Assembly: GCF_000699445.3 (NCBI RefSeq)
Contig: NC_067201.1
Coordinates: forward strand, 24,629,033 to 24,693,032
Direction: 5' to 3'
DNA from: Schistosoma haematobium
Lineage: Eukaryota; Platyhelminthes; Trematoda; Strigeidida; Schistosomatidae
Length of the DNA: 64,000 bases
Below, piece after piece: positions 10,684 to 22,690 of the stretch; within the stretch, counting starts at the first letter, position 1; every line of letters starts with the position of its first letter. The notes below the pieces were generated by a model. It searched no databases. It saw only the letters and a program-made list of their open reading frames with translations, and had not been told where the DNA came from. A program made the translations under genes and the position numbers.

Positions 10684-13600
10684 ATGGCGTACAACTGTAT
10701 CATCATTATTCTGTTGCTGTTTATAACCATACAAATGGGTGAGTGTGTTCAAATATTCATAGGATATAATATTTCACCAATATTGACTTTAATCATACTT
10801 GACTAGTTATAGTTAACATAGTGTTCTGATTGTTATATTCACATAGATTTGTTGTAATCTACCTCGAGTGATAAGCTATTTGAATTGTGGTTCTGTTTCA
10901 GCATTATCAAATAGGAAACAGAATGACGAAGATAAACGTTTGAATCTTTGTCATTCAGTTTATTTCAGATTTATCCACTGATACCATTTCAGTGTAAGAA
11001 AGCTCTTTTCGACAAACAAGAGTCGAAATAAACTATGACAAAGCTGACTATGAAGCAACAGTTTGTACTACCAATAATATCATCTCTATTTACTCATTTT
11101 ACATGAATCTCATGCTCTGATGTGATTGTTATACTGCTACTCTGTAGTTGTTTGTTATCTGTTACATTTTATTTACAAATCACAGGTGATCACATTTGCA
11201 ATGCATTTAGTTTCAAGATGACATTCCTCGTAATCTCCAAATGACGTGGTCAAATAGAAGACAGCAGATAACACTGTACAGTCATTTAATGCTAGTTACG
11301 TTCTTCTTAACATTGTGAACCATTGATGGCTAGCAAAATTGACGATTCATGTCTGATGACAAGTAGGATACATTTAGATCACTGACTGATATTTTGATTG
11401 TTCTCACTTTAAAATTCAGTAATTTTAAGAAGAATTATGTAATCGTCAAACAAGGATAATGAATGATAACTCACTGATATTAGTCAAGGCTTCTTATTCT
11501 AATTACGGGAGAGTCGTTTCAAATCGAATGGCCAGTCAACTAATAATGTTTAGTTCTTGTGACGGTATTCTGTAATTATAACCTCAACTGACAAAGCGAT
11601 TACACCTTATTTAAGTCACATTGTTTCATATCAGCAAATGTAGTTAGTTACGCTTCCATACGCATATACAATGGATACATTCAATTATATGACAATGATA
11701 CACACATCAAGTTTACCATCCTCCTCCTGTGGATACATTTTCATAATCGTGATTTACTTGTTGGATGAATTAGTAATTGACATTTTGAATCTTTCCGATA
11801 TTTAGATGTGAAATCTTCACAAATTGATATGGATACGCTTAAAGAAATAATGAAACTTAATAAAGGCAAGTAAGCATTTCTCTATCTTTCTAAAGCACTG
11901 AATCATTTATTCACGATTTGACACTATTTATTAACAGAAATCACGTTATGTTTTTCTCTTTGTCCACTGAAGATCATAAATCACATTGCATTACAGATAC
12001 TGACCTAGTTCTTTCAAACATCGAGGATTTCATTTCAATGACCAACGACAGTTCTATGTGAAAACTGCATATCATTCTTTGGTAGGGAGTAGTTATCACT
12101 TATATTCACGCATCTGTGTTAGTCAACACGTTGCATACATGTGTGCTTGCATATACAACTTTCGAATCTTTGATAATCTCACACAACTGTTATCCATCAA
12201 GCAAATGTTTCCGCACACTGATTTTTCGGTAATAAAGTAAAATAGGTTTTTCAACAAGGACAAACTTTTCTGTACTTTTTCACAGATCAATTGGAAACGC
12301 TGGACAAGAGAGTACAAAAGACAAGACTTGATATTGAGAAGCTTATAGGTAGGTCAATTATTTGGATATCTCAAATTTACTGAATCCAAGAGTTGATTGA
12401 TCATCACCATAAATGACCCTAAACATTTCACTGATATTTCTGCTTGTGAAGTGTGTACTGGTGGCCCGATTCCAGGGCGTAACTAACTGAGTCGAAATTA
12501 GAAAAGGTGGAGTACGTTTGGTGGATAAAATGTCTGTTAAGGGAACCAGTAAACTGTACAACTACGGTTGTGAACAATAGACAACAGTTGATTTCACACT
12601 TGCATGAATACTGTGAACATGTGAAGTTGCTTGTTCTTCATGCGTACTGTCTCACGGTTCGTGTTGTGTCTTGAATTCGCTAGTATGTTAGGAATTGGTA
12701 TGCTGATCAATTTCATATGCTAATCCAGTGATATAGTTCACGACTTGACTCTGACCAATGAAACACGGTCACCGATTTAACGATTATTAGTCCTCGATCT
12801 CCATCTACCCATGTGCACATTCAGAAGGCACAGATGGAAATCAGATCAGTGCTCCGTTGTCTCTAAATCAACCATGAAACGCATGGAAATAGTCAGAAGA
12901 TTCACTGACAGCTTACATTAAGTGTAATGTTGGGATGCAGCAACTAAGTATCCACTACGAGTGCAATGAAAATGCCAAAAATTATAATAAATCGAAAAAT
13001 AGTCTTGAAAGTTAAAACTTTGTCACTCTTTGTCCCTTTTTAACAGTTCGGACACTATTGATTGTGTTGATTTGACAGGATGATCTGTACAAGGGATTGC
13101 AATGGATCAGTACGAGTTGATAGCATTGGATTTAAAAGTACTCTTCAATTCACTGTTCCCTGACTAGTGTTGAGAAAGATGGTTTTATGGTTTTGCGAGC
13201 CAGTCTCTACTCTGTAATCAAACATAATGAAACATAAACGCATGAGAATTGAAGCATTTGATGAACGATTTGAACAATAGCAGTGTAGATAAAATAGGTT
13301 TGAGTGTGGTATATTATGATGAGGCTAAGATGCATGTACGTTGAAGGGAACAAAATAAAGAACGAACCAAGTTGTTTCATGTAGTGGTTACTCAGACAAG
13401 CTATGTTTGTAGGCATATTTTAGACAGTTTTTAACAAAGCTGAGGATAATGCAGCTCTGCATAGTTCTGTATTGCTAGCCATATAGGAGTAGAAAATCAG
13501 TGATAGTCAGAAATCAATCCGCACAGCAGGTACCTATTGCTTACTGTCGTTCAACGATTGTTAAAATGAAGTCAGTTACCGATTTTAAACCATGAAATTC

Positions 13601-16600
13601 GACGATCCATCCATATTCTTATACTACAATATAATACTGTTGTTATGAAATGTATGTGTTCACAGGGGAAACAAATTCAGATTTGAAGAATCACGGTGTG
13701 CAGTCTGATGAAGGTAAGTTATCGAATAATAATATTGAAACGTTGAAATCATTAAATTTAGTGATCGAATGCCGACGCATGTTTTATGCAAGCGAACATG
13801 GAGCAATAATCTTCGATGGTACGTTATTCGTCGAAAATTATTTTTCATTTGATTCATTAGAAATTGTGGTGGCTTTTATATCGTAACTCAGCTTATCAGT
13901 TTATTCAGTTATAAGATGAGGAATTATCGTTTGTCTCATCGGTCGTTACTGTATACTGGCATATTTAGTCCTGTAATGTATTCGATTCTCACCATGATCT
14001 TTTGCATTCATGCGTACATGTTTAGTTTCATCCATCCTCCTGCGTGTATTCCGTTCACTGCTTTTCAATATGAGATACTCGGTGTATTTGACGGATAGAA
14101 CAGATGCGAAAATATAGTTGACACCAAACACACTTTGCGCAGAATGTTACAAAGCTTTGTGAATGAGACATGATTGTGTGATGTTGAAGTAAAACACTTC
14201 GACATAACAGATTGTCTTCAACTGTCCAAATTAAATGAAGTCTTATCAACTCGTGTGAAGGTTAGTTGAATGCTTCGTTTATGTACCAGAATGGTGATAT
14301 TGTCTAATCCCACTCTTCACACACAATGTATTTACTTCAGTAACGTTCATACCATATTGTCAGCTTACTAAAGGCAAAAATGTTATATCCATCAATGTCA
14401 TTCCATCTGTTTTGAACGAAATGTTCAAGCGAGTTAGTGATAAACATAAGAAATGAGTGAAAGCAAATAAATCAAAGACAGACGGAATTATACACGCACA
14501 TGTATAAAGGTATTAATACGGTGGTATCTAGTCTTTCATTCATGGAAGAATATCCAGTGTAATTCAGTTAGTACAATTGTCGGTAAATATTGCACTTCAA
14601 TATTAAGCTCCAGTAAATAATAACTTGAAAAATTCAGCTCAAACAAACACGTCACTTGAAATTCGTTCTCACCACCTTCGTTAATCGCAAACATAACACA
14701 TAACATAGTGTGAAGCTTATTTTCATTCGTACTATCCAATTATTATTCGGGTTGGTTGATTAGTCACAGAAGAGTCTATGACACTTAGTATTTTATAGAT
14801 CAGTAGTTTCAGTGTTAGGTCGTGGAAGTGAACTTTGGTTGATAGAGGTACAGAAAATGAAAAGGTTGATCATTATAGATGGCAGGTATCTTCAGACTGA
14901 TTCTGATCACTGAAGAAACCATGAAATGAATATTGCTATGTTTTTGATTGGGGTACATGAGAAAAGTGATGAATGTGTGAAGTGATTTTGTAAATAAAGA
15001 CTGATGCTGATAAATTACCCAAAGTTTTCAAAAGCTTTCGGATATCACTTTGATTGATTGATAATGACTACTGTGGAAGATTCATATTTATATCTAGTCC
15101 ATCACAGTGTTACTTTCTTCTTAGTGATCTGGTATTGTGTCACATATCCAGTCATTAATTGTATTGACTGATGAACAAGGTCTGTGAGTGATACGGTATT
15201 CTGTGAGATTCTTCACTCTATTTGTACTGTTTGAGCCGTTAATACACCCATATAAGATCAAGTTCTATGTTCATACGCTTTTAGATATGATAGAAAAAAT
15301 TCGTGTCAACAAATTTAAAAGTCGTAAGTTCTCTATTCAGTCCGTTCTACATCAATAACCTGTGATCAATTCAACTTACACATAAGATAGTGATACTTTC
15401 AGACAGTCAATTACATTTTTGAATAGAGTGGTCTTTTAAGTATTTTGATGAATGTTTTAAATTTGTCTACTTTACCAGCCCTAGTTACCAACTATAACTT
15501 CACTGATTTGATCAACTGTTTCGAAAAACAAAAGAAGCATCATCAAAGTAAGAGATATATTTGTCAAGATGTTTTCTCACACTTGTATTCCTAGACATTT
15601 ATGTGTTCATGAATGCTCATGAAAGACGTTTGCTCGTTACTGACCAAAGAAAGTAAACAGAGAGGCAAAACTATCGATACTATCTAAAAGATTGAGTATT
15701 GAGAATTTTATACCTGTTCGGACGACGTCACTTTGAACGTTTTCCGTTTCAACTTACACGACATCATTATGCACGTCTTTTATTCCAACATACTGGAACA
15801 ATTTCAATGTTACATATGTAATCAGTGAATTGATGACTGAGGAATGACACTTCCATAGTTATGATTATGGGAACATATGAAGTTGAAATAGGTCCTGACG
15901 TCTTATGTGTAGTAGTCACTGGATGGAAGGTGAACAGTCTGTGTTAAAAGGTGAGACATACAACTGGTTGCAAACAGTTGAAAAAACACGCTCGTATTAT
16001 TTGGTAACAACGTCAACAGTGATAATACAGATGACTTCACATTGCATGCAATCACGTTGCTGAATACTAACATGCATTTATCTATTTATTTGATAAAGGG
16101 AAGATCGTTGTTTCATACATTTTGTTACCTCGTTGAACTACAATGTCCATCATTGACGTACCTGGTTCTTTGGCAATATCACTACACAGATATACTTCTA
16201 GTAACTTCGTACACCAGTAAGTAAACATAAAATGACATGTAGGTCGCGTAACTGACTCAACGAGCATCAGGTTGATATGATTTTATCTTGTCGTGATTAT
16301 GTGTTTCATGTTACTTACTTTTCTCAATTGAATAGTGGAGGCAGCTAATCGCAATGGTTCAGCGTGTTACATCAATCTACCACCACAACATATTGAAGGT
16401 AAGACAAATCTTTAATGTTCGTTCAATTTCGTAGTGAAATGGGATCAATTTACGATAAAGTGACTTGCCTATAATAGTCGTTGTAATATCAAAAGTGTGA
16501 ATCGACATCAATGTGTTGTATTAGAATTTGTTTCCATTATGTGACTTTCTTCTTTATTTCACTATTAATGAAGCAAATCAAATTGTTGATCTTCTTATCG

Positions 16601-17500
16601 TTTTATTTTCATAAAAGTTTTCGAGAATGTCAATGACAAATTGAATACTTTACATTATGTGAAGTCCGAATTCAGTAAATTTTTATGTAAGTCCATCAAA
16701 TCGATGCATTTCAATTGTGTGTTAGATGCGATGTGAATTATTATGCAACTTATGGTGTTCATCATTGGTATTTTGTTTAAACTGAGCTGTTATGTCATAT
16801 CACAGATGATGGGATAGTCATTTTCATCAAAATGTATTGTAATTTATCACTGAGTGTCTCTACAGTATGATGTTCGTTGAGTGGTTCGAAAATGAGTGTT
16901 TTTCAATATCGATCTCAACAACTTGACCAATATCCCACTTCATACCTTTTACTGACTATGCTTGAAATCTTCTATGATCGGGTATTTAAACCGGTGAAGG
17001 TTTTCAATTGCTCAGTATCATAGTAGGCGTAGTGTTGGCTAGTAAGCGAATTCAGACTTCACACTTTGTTTTATTTGCGATTGATCAGTTAGATACACAA
17101 ACATCCAACCAATGGATGGTCATCATTATTAATAATGTCATGCTTGTTAAACCGGTATATCAGTTACATAAACTCATCAGTTCGTAAAATGTCACTTGAC
17201 TGTTCAAAGCAAGAGGTATGATGTTCGTGTCGTAGCATTCAATTCAACACTGCGATGCAAGAAATCAAGTATAACGAATGGTATTACCACTTAGATTATT
17301 GGACATTGTTGACTTAAATTGAATCAAAGCATTCAGATCAAACCTGAGATGCTCTATAAAACCAGTGAACCTGAATTTTACTTCAAACGATTTTTACATA
17401 ATGATGTCAAATGTGAATTTCATTGGAAGAAAAGTGAAAATGCTGGTTTAACTTTATGATTTCAGTTCTCACCACATTCGGATGGAAATTAATTTACTAG
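10684..17500 (+). CDS. Micro-exon gene (MEG), copy A: small secreted protein
   Basis: Eleven exons join with all phases open: 10684-10738, 11806-11865, 12286-12348, 13666-13713, 13762-13818, 15285-15323, 15479-15547, 16336-16398, 16618-16686, 16806-16838, 17466-17500. Lengths are 55, 60, 63, 48, 57, 39, 69, 63, 69, 33 and 35 (with stop). All introns are phase 1, so internal exons are multiples of three and can be skipped without frameshift, the hallmark of schistosome MEGs. Exon 1 encodes a signal peptide (MAYN, then a run of Ile and Leu). The product is 196 aa, Lys/Glu-rich with few cysteines; no enzyme domain is seen. MEG products are known to be secreted by gland or tegument cells; this one's family number is not assigned. 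Exon 2 uses a GC donor (GCAAGT); the others use GT. AATAAA lies at 17518. Exon boundaries are confirmed by copy B, which keeps every exon length up to the 33-nt exon. Skipping that exon gives 185 aa. Confidence 0.85.
11806..11865 (+). other. MEG-A exon 2 with GC-AG intron donor
   Basis: 60-nt exon after the acceptor 'tatttag'. The donor reads AAAG|gcaagtaag, a GC donor with otherwise strong consensus. The matching exon in copy B (48802-48861) has a normal GAAG|gtaagt and the same 60-nt length, which fixes the boundary. A GT four bases later would break the frame. Confidence 0.8.
11997..12057 (+). other. Candidate decayed or cryptic MEG-A exon
   Basis: After the acceptor 'attacag' the block starting ATACTGACCTAGTTC is conserved in arm B (ACACTGACCTAGTTC, about 48672 downwards). 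In neither arm is there a strong donor that gives a multiple of three: a weak gttct at 12051 would give 54 nt in A, while copy B has no equivalent. Probably a former exon. Confidence 0.35.
14211..14260 (+). other. Candidate extra MEG-A exon, phase-incompatible
   Basis: Acceptor 'cataacag' and donor AAG|gttagt enclose 50 nt, which would shift phase before the next exon. An internal donor (gtgtga at 14253) would give 42 nt and keep phase. In arm B the acceptor AG is lost. It may be an arm-A-only optional exon or a relic. Confidence 0.3.
16948..17023 (+). pseudogene. Exon-like relic with FYDRVFKP motif (arm A)
   Basis: One open frame reads EIFYDRVFKPVKVFNC and ends at TAG 17021-17023. Two relatives occur in arm B on minus (about 44140-44230 NFYNRVLKSLKVFNC; about 47060-47150 NFYDRIFEPMKVFS). 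None has a clear in-phase acceptor in the MEG model, so this is either a relic exon amplified within introns or part of a short repeat. Confidence 0.4.
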
Positions 17501-17517
17501 TAACACGTAAGATTTTG

Positions 17518-17523
17518 AATAAA
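17518..17523 (+). terminator. Polyadenylation signal of MEG copy A
   Basis: AATAAA 18 bp after the stop codon, within the block 'ttttgaataaaag' that is conserved downstream of the stop in copy B. Confidence 0.7.
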
Positions 17524-17525
17524 AG

Positions 17526-18939
17526 TTGAATTCATATTGTCGTAACAAGATCATCTATTATGACAGTGCAGAATGACATCGTAGATACAAACCACAACCA
17601 CACAAAAGTAGTAAACCATCAATTCTGAAGTGCCAATTTGGAATGAAATGAAATATTTCAAGTTGATATGGTGCATGTTGATGACTAGATACAACAATGT
17701 AGTATTCTGATTGTGAAATGTATGCAAATGGCTAAATAAGCTGTTGCATCTTGCAGTCACTAAGTTACCATCTACAGAGACATTAATAAATATCACGTGC
17801 CATATTACTCAATCAGTATTCCAATTATCGATCAACACGTGATAGAGAACAGCACAAATGATGCATTATAAATTACCAATTACCAAGGGCAGTAAAGTGT
17901 ACGGCAGTAGTCAATAGATCAGTTGAAAGCTTATAAACACTGTATTATATGATGGCAACCATACAGTTCTCCGATACGAATTACATAACAGAAATAAAAA
18001 TGATGATAACCCTAAAAATTATCATTAATATGTCAACTTCCCTAATATTCATCCCCTTTTAACAACAAAATAACGATATGTGACCGTAAAATTAGTTATT
18101 CCAGGTAACTCAGACATCTCGATCACAACATTTGAATCGGTCTACTGAACGTCGAGAAACTATTAGCATCCCACTACCGATAAATATGAGCATAGCATAC
18201 ATTTAAATACAAAAGATTGATTTAAACAACCACAAGTGTTCATCGTTTCCAATGGTTGATTCTTTAAAGTAAATTACTCTAGATTTTCATGTTTCAGTAT
18301 GTTGATTACAAATTGATAACACAATATTCTATAGTCAGTTCAATTACATAACGTTCGAAACAATGATGCATTATTCATGCCATGGAATATACAAACTCTT
18401 AAGAATGATATAGAATAAATAGTTCTAATACTTTCATTTGAATCTGTGTAAACAGCATTAGTTAACTCATTCAATGTTACAACTCCTCATTAATGTACTT
18501 GGTTTTTGTTTTATTTCAAAGCTAATGAGCAGGCCCCCACAAATAGATTGGTCTCAATGGTTGGTCCATACACATATATATAACTGTAAAAATAATAAAA
18601 TGTTTACACTGGAGAAATTGAAAATTACTTCTTTTGTAGAACAGGGAGAAAGGGAATTCAGTATTGACAAACTAGGTTCGAAATGATCTTGTGAAATTTG
18701 TAAGTGATTTGTGAAGATGACTTTCATGAAAAATCAACCGCAAAACTTAACAGTTACAAAATTTGATAAGCAAACAGGAGTGCGGGAAATAATTGATATT
18801 CAACAACATTTTCAGTGGAGCACAACATGAATGTGTGAAAAAATAGGTGAAAAATCGACGAATTAAAGACGACAGAAGCCAATCAACAGACAGTGAAGCT
18901 GCTGTAAAAATGCCATTTTCAACTATTTGAATGAGGTTA
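17526..18939. other. 3' flank of MEG copy A, no gene seen
   Basis: Duplicated in arm B (41930-43590, inverted). The 81-codon minus ORF at 17551-17796 and 70-codon plus ORF at 18474-18686 have no motif and are not preserved as frames in arm B. Confidence 0.5.
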
Positions 18940-19344
18940 TGTGATAATTTGGAGTATTCGAATTGCAGTATGAACTAAGAATCCCAGAAATAACGTAATC
19001 AGATCAAGAAGTATTAGGTAAACACTAACGAATGTACTGTATTTAGAATTCGAAATCAAGCATTCAACAAGTACAAAGGTATCATTAGTTCATCCAAACG
19101 CCATATCCGCCACATCTTAAATTGGAGTCTAAGTGTTTGTAATCAATTGTACGTCTTCTCAAATTCATCCCGTGTCTGTCCGACATTGTATTGGATAAAA
19201 ACTATTATCTAGAATGCACTCGTTAGTATTAGAATTAACAACCGAAATAGGAACAAACTCACCTGCTTCCTGGGATCGTGTATTCAGCATGTCGGTTGTG
19301 TACTGAAATAGCTGCTACATAGAATTTGAACCATAGACTTCACA
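18940..19344 (-). repeat. 3' LTR of the gag-only element
   Basis: 405 bp, TG...CA ends on minus, immediately after a polypurine tract. Its final 70 bp match 20532-20603. Confidence 0.7.
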
Positions 19345-20523
19345 CTATCCTCCCCCACCAAATAGTGTTGGATCTCTATATCCCCAATTTATGAATGATG
19401 TGGCTTCATTTAAAATGTATTTCTCACATTGATTAGAGTAAACATCGGAAGTGATTTTGTGACAAGGATAAACAGCAGTTGATATGAAATCATCCGAATT
19501 GTAATCACAATCGAGGTCATTTAGTACTTGTGCTTCGCATTGAACCAGTTTCCCATGAGAAACAAGTGCATTATGAGCACAAATAATATTTGGTATTACA
19601 TCAAGCTTCGACTCTTCTAAAATACTTTCCTCAAATTTATTAAGAATGCCACTGCAGAGTAAAGGATCATTAGAAAAATCAGCATCCATCAAAACCATAT
19701 CAGGTTTTCGATCATGACTATGCTCATTCAACATATTTTCCTCACATTTGTAAGGAATTTTATCAGAAGTATATGAATCATTAGGAAAAACAATATCTGG
19801 TACAATAACATGAGAAATCTGATAAATCGATTGATTAGTAACTGTTGTCTAGCAAGGATTCTGAGTTTCATTTAACTCTGAACTGCTATATGACTCTACA
19901 CTGTCTTTTGAAATCGTTGATAAGGATAAATAATGATTAGGAACACTGGACTTAATAGAATCAGAATTACAAGACTTAATATGCATTGCAGCAAGATGAA
20001 CTGTGGTATTACAAACTGACTGAATATGTCCAATATCACCACAATTAAAGCACTCAGAATAACGAAATTTGCATGAGTTAAAAGAGTGGAACCTGCCACA
20101 GGACAAGCATTGACCAAACTTGTTCCCATCTTCGTGAACTGCATCGCAACTCCTCAATGAATTATATGCATAACCTACAGTATGCACTGGGTTGGGGTGA
20201 CGTAATGCAGCGGAATTTTTTATATCCTTGAGAATCATTTTACGAAATCTTCCTTTACCGCAATCGAAATTTGTATACTTAACATAGTCTAGCAGTAATT
20301 GCTTGAGAGCTGTATAAGGAAGCGAAATGGAATTTTCCGGTAAAGCCAGAATTTTTAATGAGTCGTATGCTTCTTTTCCAGTGAATGTGAGGAAATGTGC
20401 CACAATATTAATATCCTCATTATCTTGCTTGGTCATAGCCCAAATTTTGAACATTTCCAAGTAATCATCAAAAACACCAAAATCTGAATGTATATACAAC
20501 CCTTCCATCACAGACTCCATCAA
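19345..20523 (-). pseudogene. Retrotransposon Gag with CCHC zinc knuckle, one in-frame stop
   Basis: Starts at the ATG at 20523 just after the 5' LTR remnant. The first 224 codons include a capsid-like helical region (YLEMFKIWAMTKQ, HFLTFTGKEAYDSL) and a nucleocapsid part with CLSCGRFHSFNSC followed by a CCHC knuckle (CFNCGDIGHIQSVC, C-x2-C-x4-H-x4-C). A single TAG near 19848 interrupts the frame, which then stays open in the same phase to 19345. Gag would bind and package element RNA. The type resembles schistosome LTR elements of the Gypsy group, from memory only. Confidence 0.85.
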
Positions 20524-20531
20524 GACGCGAA

Positions 20532-20603
20532 TGTGATAATTTGGGGTATTTGAATTATATTATGAACTAAGAATCCCTGAAATAACGTAATCTGAATGTT
20601 TCA
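20532..20603 (-). repeat. Remnant of the 5' LTR
   Basis: Matches the end of the 3' LTR (18940-19010): 'tgtgataatttgg' through 'gaactaagaatccc' and 'gaaataacgtaatc'. Sequence beyond 20603 belongs to arm A. Confidence 0.7.
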
Positions 20604-21039
20604 ACAAGTTATCCGTTTTTGGTTGTTTTAACACATCACCATGTTTGTTATTCGCAAAGCTGTTGAGGAGCGTTTATGAAAAGCTTATAAACTTCCGCTG
20701 TACAAGTTGCATAAAAGCCCAACCAAAAACATCGTGGTTGTTGGCAATATGCAGCGAAAAAACGTACGTTAATCAGAATTCGATTCTTGGACTGCTAACT
20801 TCTGGCTGGCAACCACTCAATATATGTCGTCAGGATTGACCTAGAATTAGGAAAATGAAACGTGTTAAAACACATTGTCCCGAGAATTTTATACTGTATC
20901 TAAAGCATAATGTCTGATAAAGCCAATACTGACTTGATTTTGTGACGAACAGTAAACTACAATTGAGACGTGCATAAAAGTATCCACGTATGTAATTACA
21001 GTGCCGTAAATGAAATAAATTCATCCTCATTAATTTCAA

Positions 21040-21245
21040 TAGTTGAGATCATGAGTCGATTGAAGCTAGACTACCATGAAAAACATGTAAGCACTGGATG
21101 GCCGTTTCTTCCTGTTGTGGGACTCCTCAACAATTCGCATCCACGACCCTGCCATGCAGGATTCAAACGGCCGTCCAGTGCTTCCGGGTTTTCCACAGTA
21201 GTCTAGCTTCAACTGATTCATGAATTCGATTACTGAAATTACTAA
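21040..21245. mobile_element. Head-to-head pair of Sm-alpha-type SINE 3' parts
   Basis: The minus half (about 21134-21050) and plus half (about 21155-21245) both carry 'gaaacggcc(g/a)tccagtgctt' and the tail 'tagtctagcttcaa'. They face away from a short centre and form an imperfect palindrome. The minus half keeps a hammerhead-like core at 21091-21134 but with C to T in CTGAGGA and GTC changed to ATC at the cleavage triplet. Arm B has no equivalent. Confidence 0.7.
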
Positions 21246-22289
21246 GATCTCCACAACACCTTTTCTGATATTCATCTTCATTAGTTGATTTGACTATAAA
21301 GGTCAAAACTTCAAGAAAACTGCGAATTTACACTTGAAATTCGTCAAGTGCATCATTCAATTTTACTTAATGCTTTATATGTTCTATGAAAAGTGTGAAT
21401 TTCATGTGGTTTACCGTCGCTTCTTCAAACGGTACTGGCTTATATTTCTGTATATATGTCATTGATGATTCGGTCAATTATTTCGTCTCATGATAGCACT
21501 CGGCAAACAAATGAACAATCATTTTGTCAATCACAAGTTCATTCCCACCTCTGCTATAATTTTTATAGGTAAATGTACTTTGGTCGGAGAGTTTAGATAC
21601 CGTGTGGTGGGGAATTAATAAATGATGTTCAGGAAGTTGTTGGTAAACACCTTGATATTGCCAAACATTTAGCTTATACTGGAAGTGTGGACATCGATGT
21701 TAGTTTGAACAGAAAACATTGAAGTCGTTTTCACAAAGTTAAGCCCTAGACTAACCATGTTGATAAGTGATTGATTCCAAGTGAATACGTTATCACTTTG
21801 AAAAACACCAACCTGGTTGTAATCTTTGCTGATCGTACTTAGTGTTTATTCTGTAATATATGTATAATTTCTTTGGCTCTGAGATCAACATGATAAATTG
21901 AATCGTGATTAATTAAGACCCAGTCAATCATCACACACGTGAAGCGTGTTATCTATGCGTGCTGCAATTAACTGGCATATCGAATACCTGAAAAGTTCAA
22001 AATAAATATCGACTATGTTCGTGACACATTTAGATTTGTTTGTGTAAAAGGCGTTCACCGAACGACAATAGTAATAATAATGATAACGACAATAGAAATA
22101 ATAATAATATAAAATGATAAAAGGTTAAGGTCAAGATGGATACGAAGATGGCAAAGAATTCATTTGTAAACAGAGTTTTAATTCCATCTCCATGGATATT
22201 TAAGTGGTCTATTGCGTTAAGCAGTTACAGCTGATAAATTTTGAAGATATTGCTGAACTCCTTGTTATAACTTGTCAGTTGAATGCTAC

Positions 22290-22690
22290 TTGTTCACCTA
22301 GTCGTCGCTGATTATTGTGTCTTAAAAGCTTATCACTTATACTCGGAACGAGGAACCTCAGAAATTTCCACGACGCGAAAGTAAGAACAAAAAGACTGGT
22401 GTAAGTGAAAATTTATTAACCCCGAAGCACGACGATGAAGACGACAACCTTAGTCGAAAATACACTTGTTTATATGTTGATCGTACACCCATTTCGATTA
22501 ATAATTAGAATGAAATCACATACATGAAAAATACTTAGTTATCACAACTCATATATAGAGCATAGTTCATGTCAATTAAACACAAGAATATCGTATATGA
22601 TACAGAATAGAATATTACACTGGGAAACACAAACAAATACTACACTGAATGATCCTCACGTTGAATCAAAACGGAAGGTAATGTTGAACA
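22290..22690 (-). repeat. Unidentified repeat, right copy (inverted relative to 7388-7823)
   Basis: Reverse complement of 7388-7823 with scattered differences; see the left copy. Lies just outside the inner end of arm A. Confidence 0.6.

Larger units (their letters stand above)
18940..20603 (-). mobile_element. Gag-bearing LTR retrotransposon, 5' LTR truncated, no pol
   Basis: On minus: a 5' LTR remnant (20603-20532), a gag frame (20523-19345), a purine-rich tract (about 19361-19349, GGTGGGGGAGGA) and a 3' LTR (19344-18940, 405 bp) that begins TGTGAAG and ends ATCACA. The last 70 bp of the LTR recur at 20532-20603 with few changes, which identifies the LTRs. No protease, RT or integrase lies between gag and the 3' LTR, so this copy is a gag-only derivative. 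Arm B lacks it at the equivalent place (41410-41940), so it inserted after the arms duplicated. Confidence 0.8.
9735..22035 (+). repeat. Arm A of a large inverted duplication (partner 40415-53215)
   Basis: Collinear blocks match arm B in reverse complement along the whole arm. Examples: 9770-9900 with 53100-53215; 10560-10740 with 51750-51950; all MEG exons and many intron stretches; 11236-11320 with 49380-49470; 18550-18660 with 41930-42050; 20640-20840 with 41235-41410; 21650-21720 with 40760-40850; 21900-22030 with 40420-40560. The match is patchy and diverged, so the duplication is old. Arm-specific insertions explain the unequal spacing. Confidence 0.9.

Noticed and set aside
10555..10752. 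Minus ORF overlapping MEG-A exon 1, with a relative at 51759-51941
   Set aside because: Conserved in both arms, but it is the antisense of the signal-peptide exon and TATA region; the conservation is explained by the MEG.
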